Of a DNA stretch of 64,000 nucleotides, positions 44,627 to 53,931 are shown one piece after another. Position 1 is the first letter of the stretch. Every line of letters begins with the position of its first letter. The DNA lies in assembly GCA_039930045.1 (NCBI GenBank), contig JBDSQB010000016.1:248001-312000 (forward strand), written 5' to 3'. Made by a program: the position numbers and the translations under genes. Source of the DNA: Chthoniobacterales bacterium (GTDB lineage: Bacteria > Verrucomicrobiota > Verrucomicrobiia > Chthoniobacterales > DASVRZ01). The notes beneath the pieces are model-generated. The model ran no database searches. It saw only the letters and a list, made by a program, of their open reading frames with translations, and was not told where the DNA came from.

Positions 44627-45484
44627 TCAGAAAACTTCGGCCTGAATCCCGGTCTCCTCCCGCACGCGGCGTGCGATGGCCGACAAACTTCGCAACGGCA
44701 AATGGGCACAGCCGGGACGAAACACCGGTCGGTGCGCAGAATAGATCTGAACGCGGTCGATTTTCGCACCACGATCCACTACCTCACGCAACCGTGCGAT
44801 ATACGCGTCAATTTCACCCACTGTCGGCTCTGCCCCATCAATCAGGGGGAATAAACTTTGGATGACCACCGGGCGTTCTTTTCCAATGGCGACAATGTTT
44901 TTGAGCACTTGCGCCAGCGTAACATTCGGTTTGTTCACGCGATCCATGTAAGCCTGTGTGCCTGCTTCGAGCTTGGCCCAGATTTCGTCGTGTGAATTCA
45001 GGAACGTCATGCCCGCCCGCACCTCGGGATACTGCAGACCCGTGCAATTCGTTATCAGGACGATCTTAAAAGCCGGAAATCGTCCTTTCGAGCGAAAGTG
45101 CGTCACGGCCTCGATGACTTCGCAAAAATTGGGGCAGAGTGTCGGCTCGCCATCGCCGCTGAGCGCGACTTCCTTGAGTTGCAGCAGTTCCGGTGGAATT
45201 CGCCGGTAGGCGGGCAAAGCACGCAGACCGTCGTCACGTACTAGTGTCAGTGTCTGCTCCAGCTCGCGACTCATCTGAGCGATATCCACAACACGGTCGC
45301 CCCCGTGTTCGCGACGATCGACTTCGCAATAGACGCAGTCGAAATTACACCGCTTGTCGGGATTCATATTCACCCCGATGGACAAACCGCCTGCGCATTC
45401 GGAGATGACGCAATAGACAAAGCGGTTGCCGAGGAAATTGCGAGCCGGGGTCGGTGCCAATGTGCTGGAGGGGTGCGTCATCAT
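44627..45484 (-). CDS. Radical SAM protein at the end of the haem operon
   Basis: A 285-residue enzyme with the [4Fe-4S] motif CNFDCVYC near residues 47-54 and the GDGEPTL SAM-binding turn near 112. No auxiliary cluster motif is evident. The N-terminus (GNRFVYCVISECAGGLSIGVNMNP) resembles a group of short uncharacterised radical SAM proteins. It starts about 25 bases after hemH and may be co-transcribed. Substrate unknown. Confidence 0.85.
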   Translation of the reverse strand: MMTHPSSTLAPTPARNFLGNRFVYCVISECAGGLSIGVNMNPDKRCNFDCVYCEVDRREHGGDRVVDIAQMSRELEQTLTLVRDDGLRALPAYRRIPPELLQLKEVALSGDGEPTLCPNFCEVIEAVTHFRSKGRFPAFKIVLITNCTGLQYPEVRAGMTFLNSHDEIWAKLEAGTQAYMDRVNKPNVTLAQVLKNIVAIGKERPVVIQSLFPLIDGAEPTVGEIDAYIARLREVVDRGAKIDRVQIYSAHRPVFRPGCAHLPLRSLSAIARRVREETGIQAEVF

Positions 45485-45508
45485 TTCCCATTGCTAACAT
45501 CGGGTGTT

Positions 45509-46618
45509 TTAATTTCTTTGCTCCGCGCCGGTTGGCATTTTCTTTGGAAATCTTGGCCGTTTGCGACGGGCAACCACTTCCTCAGTGGATTCGTCCCATT
45601 TTTTGAGGTCGCCGAATTGGCGATCCACCATGTTGGAGAGAGCGTCAATCCATGCCGGATGAGTGTTCAGACAGGGGATGAGTGTCAGCTCTTCACCACC
45701 AGCCTCCTGAAAAATTTCGCGTCCACGCACGGCAATTTCCTCCAGTGTTTCCAGACAATCGGCGACAAAGGCCGGACACATCACGAGCAGCTTTTTCACC
45801 CCGGACGCACCCAGCCGCGTCAGCTCGTGATCGGTGAAAGGTTGCATCCACGGCTGGCGGCCGAGACGCGATTGATAGGAGACGGAATATTTAGACTCTG
45901 GCAGATGCGCCGCGCTGGCGAACGCACGCACGGTAGCCAGACATTGCGCCCGATAACAAGTGCGGTGGGCTAAACTCGGCGTCTCGCAGCAGCTTTTCGT
46001 CGCCAGACAATGACAGCCCGTGGGATCAGATTTGCGAAGCTGTCGTTCCGGCAGGCCGTGAAAGGTTAGAAGCAGGTGATCATAGTCTTCATGCAAATAC
46101 TTCGATGCGCTGGCCACCAAGGCATTGATGTAATCCGGTTCCGCATAAAACGGTGGCTGGATGGTGAGGTGCATTTTTGGATTGCCCCGCCCGGCAATTT
46201 TCCGCACGTGTTCGACAGCGGACTCATAGCTGGCCATCGCGTATTGCGGAAACATGGGAATGACATGTAGATCGTCAACGCCGTGGGCCCGCAGCGAGAG
46301 GATCGCGCCTTCTATCGATGGCGACTGATAACGCATGCCGAGCGCCACCGGTATTCCCAGCAGTTCTTGCAGTTCATGCTGCACGTTACGACTGGTGACC
46401 ACGAGAGGCGATCCTTCCGGCGTCCAGATGGAACGATAAGCCCTGGCCGAATGTCGCGGGCGAAAGGGTAAAATGCATCCGTAAACGATCAGGAAACGCA
46501 ACAGCCATGGCACGTCGATAACGCGGCTATCCATGAGAAATTCGCGCAGATAGCAGCGCACATCGCGCACGGATGTCGAATCGGGTGAACCTAGATTAAC
46601 GAGGAGAACGCCTTTCAT
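45509..46618 (-). CDS. hemH: Ferrochelatase
   Basis: Inserts Fe2+ into protoporphyrin IX. The 369-residue protein has LVNLGSPD near the start, the catalytic His in LLTFHGLPERQ, and SYQSRLGRQPWMQPFTD. Between these lies a Cys-rich insertion: C-H-C, two Cys, then RTCYRAQC, which may bind a [2Fe-2S] cluster as in some bacterial ferrochelatases. It overlaps the upstream hemG stop (ATGA). Confidence 0.95.
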   Translation of the reverse strand: MKGVLLVNLGSPDSTSVRDVRCYLREFLMDSRVIDVPWLLRFLIVYGCILPFRPRHSARAYRSIWTPEGSPLVVTSRNVQHELQELLGIPVALGMRYQSPSIEGAILSLRAHGVDDLHVIPMFPQYAMASYESAVEHVRKIAGRGNPKMHLTIQPPFYAEPDYINALVASASKYLHEDYDHLLLTFHGLPERQLRKSDPTGCHCLATKSCCETPSLAHRTCYRAQCLATVRAFASAAHLPESKYSVSYQSRLGRQPWMQPFTDHELTRLGASGVKKLLVMCPAFVADCLETLEEIAVRGREIFQEAGGEELTLIPCLNTHPAWIDALSNMVDRQFGDLKKWDESTEEVVARRKRPRFPKKMPTGAEQRN

Positions 46619-48000
46619 AATAGAGATGGAACTTGGGTTTCTGACATAAACATCCCGACGCGCGCTGCGGCACAGTCACCGGACACAATGGAGTTTCCGA
46701 GTGAAATACCATCGCGATAACTGCCTGCAAAATAGAGGCCCGGCGCTTCTGCCTCAGCGTGGTCGATCACTTTTCGAAATCGCTCGAAGCCAACGTCATA
46801 TTGCGGAATGGCATAACGTTGCAACACCTGATGCTCAAAAACCGGCGGACCTTTTACTCCGAGAAGTTCTCGCAAATCCTGCAACGTCGCTTCCCGGCGC
46901 GTGTCCGCATCGCGCAACGCGAGACGCGAGTTTCGGCATCCGCCGATAAAATTGGTTAGTAAAACATGCCCTTCAGGTGCCCGTTCCGGAAAAAGGCTGG
47001 ATGAAAAAGTTGTGCCCAGGATCGATCTCTTTTCGACTTCCGGGATCAACATTCCGAATCCATCCAGAGGGTGCTCCACGTCTTCGCGACGAAAACCCAG
47101 CGCCACCACGCAGACCGGCGGATGATGGATTCCGGCCAGCGGAGCGAGTTCCACTATTTCACGGGACCCGCAAACGATTTTCGCTAGTTGGTGAGCGGGT
47201 GCTGCCAGCACTACGGCTGAGTGCTCGACCGGCCCGTTCGTGTGATCCGATTCCACTTCCCAACCACTCTGAGTCTGAGTTAGAACCCGAACTGGCGACC
47301 GCAAATGGATGGAAGCTCCCAGTCGCTTAGACAATGTATCGGTCAAAACCCGGAGGCCGCCGTCGAAGGAAAAACGCGTCGCTGTTTCAATCGATTTTTC
47401 CGTGCGACGCCGGCGCTCGCGCGCACCGCGAATTTTTCCGACGATGAGAGAACCGTAGCGCTGCTCGACCGCATGCAGTTTCGGAAATGCGTGACGCACC
47501 GAAAGTCGTTTAGGGTCCCCCGCATAGACGCCCGCGACGAACGGATTGATCGCGTAGTCGAGGAATTCGCGTCCCAGTCGGCGTGTGACGAAATCCGCCA
47601 GATTTTCATCGCCGACCGCTCGGGAGAGAAATGGCTCTGCGAGCAACCGCAATTTCGCAGTCGGTGAAAACAAACGGGTCGCCAGCATGTCGAAAGCCGA
47701 ATGCGGTATGGGCAGTGGTTTGCCATTACGAACAATGTAATTTTTTTGGGCATTCGGCCCGGGATGGGAGCGGCGGGATTCAAGCCCCAGATCGCGGACC
47801 AGTGCGCCGATTTGTGGGGACGTTTCCACAATCGTGCCTGGTCCGCATTCGACTAGAAATCCATCCTGCTGAATCGTGTTAATCATTCCGCCGACATGGC
47901 TGCCCGCTTCATAAACGGTCACGGCATATCCGCGTTGTTGCAGGCGGAAAGCAGCGGTTAATCCAGTGATTCCTGCTCCGACGATAGCGATTGATTTCAT
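46615..48000 (-). CDS. hemG: Protoporphyrinogen oxidase (HemG/HemY-type flavoprotein)
   Basis: The 461-residue FAD enzyme oxidises protoporphyrinogen IX to protoporphyrin IX, using oxygen in the HemY class. Features: FAD-binding IAIVGAGITGLTAAFRLQ near 4-21, GGMINT, FVECGPGTI and a C-terminal GLYFAGSYRDGISLGNSIVSG. The symbol is provisional, as hemY is used for this class in some species. It overlaps hemN upstream and hemH downstream by four bases each. Confidence 0.92.
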   Translation of the reverse strand: MKSIAIVGAGITGLTAAFRLQQRGYAVTVYEAGSHVGGMINTIQQDGFLVECGPGTIVETSPQIGALVRDLGLESRRSHPGPNAQKNYIVRNGKPLPIPHSAFDMLATRLFSPTAKLRLLAEPFLSRAVGDENLADFVTRRLGREFLDYAINPFVAGVYAGDPKRLSVRHAFPKLHAVEQRYGSLIVGKIRGARERRRRTEKSIETATRFSFDGGLRVLTDTLSKRLGASIHLRSPVRVLTQTQSGWEVESDHTNGPVEHSAVVLAAPAHQLAKIVCGSREIVELAPLAGIHHPPVCVVALGFRREDVEHPLDGFGMLIPEVEKRSILGTTFSSSLFPERAPEGHVLLTNFIGGCRNSRLALRDADTRREATLQDLRELLGVKGPPVFEHQVLQRYAIPQYDVGFERFRKVIDHAEAEAPGLYFAGSYRDGISLGNSIVSGDCAAARVGMFMSETQVPSLL

Positions 48001-49352
48001 ATGGCTTTGGAAAATTGCGCACTCTTCCGTCCGGACGCGTAGGCGTCGAAGCGCACCGCAATGTTGCGGACTAACAGCCGTCCGAGCGGTGTGACTAACA
48101 ATCCATCGTCACGGAGTTCCAGCAGTCCATCGGCAGCGAGGTCATCCAGCGAAGCGAGTTCTTTCCCAAAGTATTCGCGCACCTCGACGCCTAGCATCCG
48201 GCGGAGGTTTGAAAAATCGAGGCGCATGTCGCACATCAGCCGGTTGATGAGTTGACGCCGAAGCAGATCGTCTTCGGTGAGGACATAACCTTTCACCACG
48301 GGGAGTGTATTTGCGTCCAACGCCGCATAGTAACCGGGCAGGTCTTTGTGATTCTGCCAGTAAGTGCCATTGGCTTGCGAGATGGCCGACATACCAAACG
48401 CATGAATGTCCACTTGTCCGCACGTGCTGTAGCCCTGAAAATTTCGCTGCAGCGTTCCCGTGCGTTGCGCCACGGCCAGCTCATCGTCGGTCCGCGCAAA
48501 ATGATCCATGCCAATATAAACGTGACCGTGGCTGGTGAGCTTCTCGACGGTCCGCGCGAGGATTTCCATCTTCTCTTCCGGCGTCGGCAGGACTTTGAAA
48601 ATAGTTTGCGCGGGTTTCATCCACGGGACGTGCGCGTAGTTGAAAACAGCCAGGCGATCGGGCTGCAACGTCAGCACGGCATCGAGCGTGTTTTCAAATG
48701 ACTGCGGTTTCTGGAACGGCAGTCCGTAGATGAGGTCGATATTGATCGAATCGAATCCGCCTGCGCGCAGCCAGTCCACTGTCGCACTCGTCTGTTCGTA
48801 GGGTTGAATGCGATGAATCGCCGCCTGCACCGAGGGATCGAAATCCTGAACTCCCAGCGAGGCCCGCCGGAAGCCCGCATCCCGCAGCGCTGTCACATGG
48901 TCGGGAGTCAACTGTCGCGGATCAATCTCCACACTGCCCTCGAAGTTAGCCGCCAGTTTGAAGTGCTTCCGAATAATCCTGCCCAGGGCATGCAATTCCT
49001 CCGGCAAAAAGAAAGTGGGAGTGCCGCCGCCGAGATGGATTTGCACAACCTGGCTTTCCGGATGAATACGCCGGGCCACCATTTCTATTTCGCATTCAAG
49101 ATATTCGAGATACCGAGCGCTTTGAATCTGTTGCGTGGTGATGATGTTAGTGCAGCCGCAGAACCAACAGAGCGCGCGGCAGAACGGCAGATGAAAGTAG
49201 AGGGAGAGGGGGCGGGGCTTTTCCTGCTGCCGATCCAGTCTCTCCAGAATCAGGTCTTCGGAGATCGGCTTAAAATGAGTGGCTGGCGGATACGACGTAT
49301 AGCGAGGGGCCGGGACGTTGTATTTGCGAATGAGATCAAGATCGACGCGCAT
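47997..49352 (-). CDS. hemN: Oxygen-independent coproporphyrinogen III oxidase
   Basis: Radical SAM enzyme decarboxylating coproporphyrinogen III. The 451-residue length and C-terminal half fit true HemN rather than the shorter HemW. The cluster motif CRALCWFCGC is at about 57-66, preceded by LYFHLPF, and HLGGGTPTFF follows. YTSYPPA near residue 18 is the HemN start signature. Its ATG lies five bases after the hemE stop. Confidence 0.95.
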   Translation of the reverse strand: MRVDLDLIRKYNVPAPRYTSYPPATHFKPISEDLILERLDRQQEKPRPLSLYFHLPFCRALCWFCGCTNIITTQQIQSARYLEYLECEIEMVARRIHPESQVVQIHLGGGTPTFFLPEELHALGRIIRKHFKLAANFEGSVEIDPRQLTPDHVTALRDAGFRRASLGVQDFDPSVQAAIHRIQPYEQTSATVDWLRAGGFDSINIDLIYGLPFQKPQSFENTLDAVLTLQPDRLAVFNYAHVPWMKPAQTIFKVLPTPEEKMEILARTVEKLTSHGHVYIGMDHFARTDDELAVAQRTGTLQRNFQGYSTCGQVDIHAFGMSAISQANGTYWQNHKDLPGYYAALDANTLPVVKGYVLTEDDLLRRQLINRLMCDMRLDFSNLRRMLGVEVREYFGKELASLDDLAADGLLELRDDGLLVTPLGRLLVRNIAVRFDAYASGRKSAQFSKAI

Positions 49353-49357
49353 GGAGT

Positions 49358-50383
49358 CTATCTAAAATTTCGCACCGTTTCGACCAGGGTCTCGATGCAC
49401 TCCAGTTTCGCCGTGGGCGGCACGCCGTGGCCGAGATTGAAAATGTGGCCGTTCTGGCCGCGCATTTCATTGAGAATACGTGTGGTTTCTGCCGCCACGA
49501 TTTTCGGTGTCGTGCGGAGTAATGAAGGATCCAGATTTCCCTGCACCGCGAGATGGGAGGGAAGCAGTTTTCGCACATCAGCCAGCCGCATGATCCAGTC
49601 CACGCTGATCACATCCGCGCCGGTGGCTGCCAGCGAATCCCACGCGCCGTGCGTGCCTTTTGAAAATAAAATCACCGGCACCTGATCATGGATTGCCTCG
49701 ATGATTTCTGCGATCCAGGAACCCGACGCAGCTTCGAAATGGTCCGCGCCGAGCAGGCCGCCAGAGCTGTCGAAAATTTGCACCGCATCGACGCCGGCGT
49801 TGATTTGCAGTTGGAGAAAAACAATCACCGCCGAGGTTATTTTTTTCATCAACCCTGCGAATATTTTCGGCTGGGTATGGAACAGGTTCTTGGCCTTGGA
49901 AAACTCCCGTGCGCTGCCGCCTTCGAGCATGTAATTGGCGAGCGTCCAAGGCGAACCCGCAAATCCCAGCACTGCGTGGCGTTCGCCGACCGCCGTTTTG
50001 ATCAGGCTAAGTGCCTGCGCCGCATAGTCCAACCGATCAGCCACGCCCTCTGGGTTGAGCCGGTCAATGTCCGCTGCACAGTGAAGCGCGAAATCCATCT
50101 CGATGCCGCCCCCATCGCGAAAGTGATAGGGTTGTCCTAGCGCTTCGGCGACCACGAGAATATCGCTGAATAGAATCGCCGCATCGAAACCAAATCGCCG
50201 GATGGGCTGGAGAGTAACCTCGGTGGCGAGCTCCGGTGTGCGGACCATCTGAACGAACGAATATTTTTCCCGCAAGGCCCGATATTCCGGCAAACACCGT
50301 CCGGCTTGTCGCATGAGCCAGACCGGTGGATAATCCACGGGCTTGTTTTCACACGCCGCCAAAAAGCGGGAGCGGTGGCTCAT
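49358..50383 (-). CDS. hemE: Uroporphyrinogen decarboxylase
   Basis: Decarboxylates uroporphyrinogen III to coproporphyrinogen III. The 341-residue product has the signature PPVWLMRQAGR near residues 17-27, then FSDILV (active-site Asp), GFAGSPWTLA and FNLGHGVPP at the end. First gene of the haem run hemE-hemN-hemG-hemH. The start ATG at 50383 is preferred; an upstream ATG (50437) would add 18 residues. Confidence 0.95.
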   Translation of the reverse strand: MSHRSRFLAACENKPVDYPPVWLMRQAGRCLPEYRALREKYSFVQMVRTPELATEVTLQPIRRFGFDAAILFSDILVVAEALGQPYHFRDGGGIEMDFALHCAADIDRLNPEGVADRLDYAAQALSLIKTAVGERHAVLGFAGSPWTLANYMLEGGSAREFSKAKNLFHTQPKIFAGLMKKITSAVIVFLQLQINAGVDAVQIFDSSGGLLGADHFEAASGSWIAEIIEAIHDQVPVILFSKGTHGAWDSLAATGADVISVDWIMRLADVRKLLPSHLAVQGNLDPSLLRTTPKIVAAETTRILNEMRGQNGHIFNLGHGVPPTAKLECIETLVETVRNFR

Positions 50384-50672
50384 GGGGAGCCGTGGATGAG
50401 TGATCTTCAGGTTGGGTTCGATCAGTAGCTCAGGCATGGGTTGGTGCTTAACCTTCGAGGCAGTTGCCTGCTGCCACTACGCGTCACTTGGCTGGAACTT
50501 TGCGGATATTGCCGACCAATATTGCCGCCGGTCCGGTGCTTGCGCAGGGCTATTTTCCCGTCACCGGCAAACGGTGGTTGCCAAAAGACAAGATGGGGAG
50601 AGTGCCTCTGCGTGGACGGGTTATATGAACATGTCAGCAGGGCCACCACGGAACCCGCAACATCACATCATC

Positions 50673-52082
50673 ATGTTATATCCTAAAATCATTCAAGGCG
50701 GTATGGGAGTGGGCGTCTCCGGGTGGCAGTTGGCTTCTGCGGTTTCCTCGCTCGGCCATCTGGGCGTCGTCTCCGGGACAGCGATCGAGATTGTCGTGGC
50801 ACGCCGCCTGCAACTCGGCGATCCGAATGGTGACATGCGCCGGGCATTCAAAAGTTTTCCGATCCCCGAGATTGCTGAACGAGTGCTAACACAATATTTT
50901 ATCGAAGGTGGCAAACCTGCGGACCATCCGTTCAAGCCGGTGGCTCTTTTTTCGACTCAGCCAACGCGCAGCCTGGCCGAACTAACTGTGGTGGCGAGCT
51001 TCGCCGAAGTTTTTCTAGCCAAGGAAGGACACGACGGCGTGGTTGGAATCAACCTGCTGGAAAAAATTCAACTGCCGACGCTGCACGCGATCTTTGGAGC
51101 CATGCTGGCGCAAGTGGACTATATCCTGATGGGGGCTGGAATCCCGCGCGCGATCCCCGGAATTCTCGATGAACTCGCCAAAGGCAAATCGGTCAAGATG
51201 AAGCTCGATGTGGAAGGCGCGGATGCCGGCAAGGAGTTCTTTTGCACGTTAGATCCCGAGGCATTCTGCGGCAGACCCATGGTGCTGAAACGATCCAGGT
51301 TTCTAGCTATTATTTCCTCCGCAACGCTCGCCATCGCGCTGGCTCGGAAATCCACGGGACACGTGGATGGCTTCGTGGTGGAGGGTGCATCAGCCGGAGG
51401 GCACAACGCGCCGCCCCGTGGTCCGATGCAACTCAGCGAGAAAGGTGAACCCATTTACAGCGAACGCGATCTTCCCGACTTGGCTAAAATCAAAGCCTTG
51501 GGTCTTCCGTTCTGGCTGGCTGGTTCCTATGGGCAACCCGGAAAACTGGCTGAAGCGCTCAGCTTGGGTGCGACCGGAATTCAGGTCGGAACGCCTTTTG
51601 CCTTCTGTGATGAATCCGGGATTGATCCCGGTTGGAAGCAGCGGGTGATTGCAAAATGTCGTGCAGCGGAGATTGAAGTCTTCACCGATCCGGTCGCTTC
51701 TCCCACGGGGTTTCCGTTCAAGATTGTGCAGATGGATGGCACCGTCTCTGAGCCGGCGATACAGGAGGGTCGAGTGCGTGCTTGTGACCTCGGTTATCTG
51801 CGGCACACCTATAAAAAAGAGGATGGCCGTCCAGGATATCGATGCCCTGGAGAGGCCGTGGACAGTTATGTTAGGAAAGGCGGCGACGCAGCGGACACCG
51901 TGGGCCGCAAATGCGTTTGCAATGGTCTGCTCGCAACCATTGGCCTGGGTCAAATCCGCCCGGGAGGTCAGGATGAAAAGCCCTTGATAACAGCCGGAGA
52001 CGATCTCGCACAGATCGTCGATTTTTTGCCTGCTGGCCGCGACACTTACAGTGCCGGGGATGTGATCAATCGTCTTCTTTGA
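50673..52082 (+). CDS. Nitronate monooxygenase-like FMN protein (2-nitropropane dioxygenase family)
   Basis: The 469-residue protein has FMN-barrel features: IIQGGMGVGVSGWQLASAVS at the start, SFAEVFLAKEG, YILMGAGIP, VEGASAGGHNAPPRG near residues 230-244 (catalytic His region) and AEALSLGATGIQVGTPFAFC. It is longer than usual (about 320-350), with a C-terminal region carrying several Cys (CPG, CVCNG). It could be a FabK- or PfaD-like reductase. Start at 50673; ATG 50625 is also possible. Confidence 0.8.
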   Translation: MLYPKIIQGGMGVGVSGWQLASAVSSLGHLGVVSGTAIEIVVARRLQLGDPNGDMRRAFKSFPIPEIAERVLTQYFIEGGKPADHPFKPVALFSTQPTRSLAELTVVASFAEVFLAKEGHDGVVGINLLEKIQLPTLHAIFGAMLAQVDYILMGAGIPRAIPGILDELAKGKSVKMKLDVEGADAGKEFFCTLDPEAFCGRPMVLKRSRFLAIISSATLAIALARKSTGHVDGFVVEGASAGGHNAPPRGPMQLSEKGEPIYSERDLPDLAKIKALGLPFWLAGSYGQPGKLAEALSLGATGIQVGTPFAFCDESGIDPGWKQRVIAKCRAAEIEVFTDPVASPTGFPFKIVQMDGTVSEPAIQEGRVRACDLGYLRHTYKKEDGRPGYRCPGEAVDSYVRKGGDAADTVGRKCVCNGLLATIGLGQIRPGGQDEKPLITAGDDLAQIVDFLPAGRDTYSAGDVINRLL

Positions 52083-52107
52083 AGACACGCCAAGCCGTTA
52101 ATAAGAA

Positions 52108-52137
52108 AGCCCAGATAAAGTTTCCTCTATCTGGGCT
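52108..52137. terminator. Bidirectional hairpin terminator
   Basis: AGCCCAGATA at 52108-52117 pairs with TATCTGGGCT at 52128-52137 (10-bp perfect stem, 10-base loop), between the convergent ends of the nitronate monooxygenase gene and mdh. On the minus strand a moderately T-rich stretch follows. Confidence 0.75.
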
Positions 52138-52161
52138 AACTAAATGGGCTCAGAGCGCGTC

Positions 52162-53142
52162 TTAGAAAAGATTGGCGACGAGGGCTTTTTCCTCCTGCAA
52201 TTCTGCGACGCTGGCGTCGATGCGGCTCCGCGAAAAATCATTGATCGGAACGTTCTGGACGATCTCGTAGTTAGTACCGTTGCTGCGGATGGGGAATGAT
52301 GAAATCAGTCCCGCTTCAACGCCGTAAGATCCGTCCGAGGCGACCCCCACACTCATCCAGTCACCCGCAGGCGTGGGCGTTGTCAGGGCGCGAACGGTGT
52401 CCACCACTCCATTTGCCGCTGAGGCCGCCGAAGAGGAACCACGGGCTTTGATGATCGCCGCTCCGCGCTGTTGCACCGTGGGAATAAAGACTTCCTTCAA
52501 CCAGGACTCGTCTTTGATAACATCGGTTACCGGCTGGCCGCCTATTTTGGCGTTGTAAAAATCAGGATACTGCGTCGCGGAATGGTTTCCCCAGATCGCC
52601 AGGTTTGTCACCGAAGTAACATGCACGCCGGCACGGATGGCGAGCTGGCTTTTGGCGCGATTTTCATCGAGGCGCGTCATGGCGAACCAGCGATCCGCTG
52701 AAATTCCCTTCGCGTTGTTTTTCGCAATCAGCGCATTCGTGTTACAGGGATTGCCGACGACCAGTACCCGCACATCGGAAGCGGCATTGCCTTCGATGGC
52801 CTTGCCCTGGCTGGTGAAAATCTTCCCATTAATGCCGAGTAGATCCCCGCGTTCCATCCCCGCTTTACGTGGCACGGAGCCGACGAGCAGAGCCCAGTTG
52901 ACGCCGCGAAATCCTTCGTCCAAATCCGAGGTGGCCACGATCCGGTTGACCAGCGGAAAGGCGCAATCCTGTAATTCCATGACTACGCCTTCGAGAGTTC
53001 CGAGAGCGGGTGCGATTTCGATCAGTTGCAGTTCGACCGGTTGGTCGGGACCAAACATGGCACCGGAGGCGATGCGAAACAGGAGGGAGTAACCGATTTG
53101 ACCGGCAGCTCCCGTGATGGCGAGTTTAATGGGTGTTTTCAT
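52162..53142 (-). CDS. mdh: Malate dehydrogenase
   Basis: The 326-residue NAD-dependent enzyme oxidises malate to oxaloacetate. Present are [20 protein letters not shown] near residue 8, [22 protein letters not shown], and catalytic [10 protein letters not shown] with active-site His. It clusters with the plant-chloroplast/cytosolic-like MDH type that shares the TxAAGQI motif. It lies 18 bases after sdhB and appears to close the sdhCAB-mdh operon. Confidence 0.95.
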   Translation of the reverse strand: MKTPIKLAITGAAGQIGYSLLFRIASGAMFGPDQPVELQLIEIAPALGTLEGVVMELQDCAFPLVNRIVATSDLDEGFRGVNWALLVGSVPRKAGMERGDLLGINGKIFTSQGKAIEGNAASDVRVLVVGNPCNTNALIAKNNAKGISADRWFAMTRLDENRAKSQLAIRAGVHVTSVTNLAIWGNHSATQYPDFYNAKIGGQPVTDVIKDESWLKEVFIPTVQQRGAAIIKARGSSSAASAANGVVDTVRALTTPTPAGDWMSVGVASDGSYGVEAGLISSFPIRSNGTNYEIVQNVPINDFSRSRIDASVAELQEEKALVANLF

Positions 53143-53160
53143 AAAAGGAATGAGGTGCGG

Positions 53161-53928
53161 TTATTTGCCGACGGTGTCTTTGAGCACGGCTAGCGAGTAT
53201 TCGCGATTGAGCATCGCGATGGTGGAGGACTTGATTTCCACCGGACAAACCGCCTCGCACTCGTAGTAATTCGAGCAATTGCCGAAGCCCTCTGCATCCA
53301 TTGCCTTGACCATGCCCAGGACGCGACGGGTGCGCTCTGCCGCTCCTTGCGGGAGCAATGCCAGATGGGAAACTTTTGCGGCGACAAATAACATCGCGGA
53401 GGAGTTGGGACAGGCAGCGACACACGCGCCACAGCCAATGCAGGCCGCGGCGTCCATGGCTAGATCAGCGTCGCCCTTGGGAATCGGGATGGCATTTCCG
53501 TCCGGGGCTGATCCCGCGCGTGCGGTGATAAATCCGCCTGCCTGCTGAATGCGTTCGAACGCACCGCGATCCACAATCAGATCCTTGATCACCGGGAAAG
53601 AGTTGGAGCGCCACGGCTCGACATGGATGATTTGCCCGTCCGTAAAATGTCGCATGTGGAGCTGGCAGGTCGTCGTCGCACGCTCGGGGCCGTGGGCCAC
53701 GCCATTGATGACCAGCGAACACATGCCGCAGATGCCTTCCCGACAATCGTGATCGAAGGCAATGGGTTCCTCATTTTTCGCGACGAGACGCTCGTTCACG
53801 ATGTCAAGCATTTCGAGAAAGGAGCAATCGGTCGGAATGTTTTCCGCGGGATAGTTGGCGAATGCACCGGGTGCGCCAGCATCACGCTGCCGCCAGATAC
53901 GCAAAGTTAGATTCAAGGCACTCTTCAT
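53161..53928 (-). CDS. sdhB: Succinate dehydrogenase/fumarate reductase iron-sulfur subunit
   Basis: The 255-residue subunit has the [2Fe-2S] Cys set in CREGICGMC (residues 62-70) and a downstream Cys, the [4Fe-4S] set [13 protein letters not shown], and the [3Fe-4S] Cys set [12 protein letters not shown]. Passes electrons from SdhA to the membrane anchor. The start lies three bases after the sdhA stop. Confidence 0.95.
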   Translation of the reverse strand: MKSALNLTLRIWRQRDAGAPGAFANYPAENIPTDCSFLEMLDIVNERLVAKNEEPIAFDHDCREGICGMCSLVINGVAHGPERATTTCQLHMRHFTDGQIIHVEPWRSNSFPVIKDLIVDRGAFERIQQAGGFITARAGSAPDGNAIPIPKGDADLAMDAAACIGCGACVAACPNSSAMLFVAAKVSHLALLPQGAAERTRRVLGMVKAMDAEGFGNCSNYYECEAVCPVEIKSSTIAMLNREYSLAVLKDTVGK

Positions 53929-53931
53929 AAA

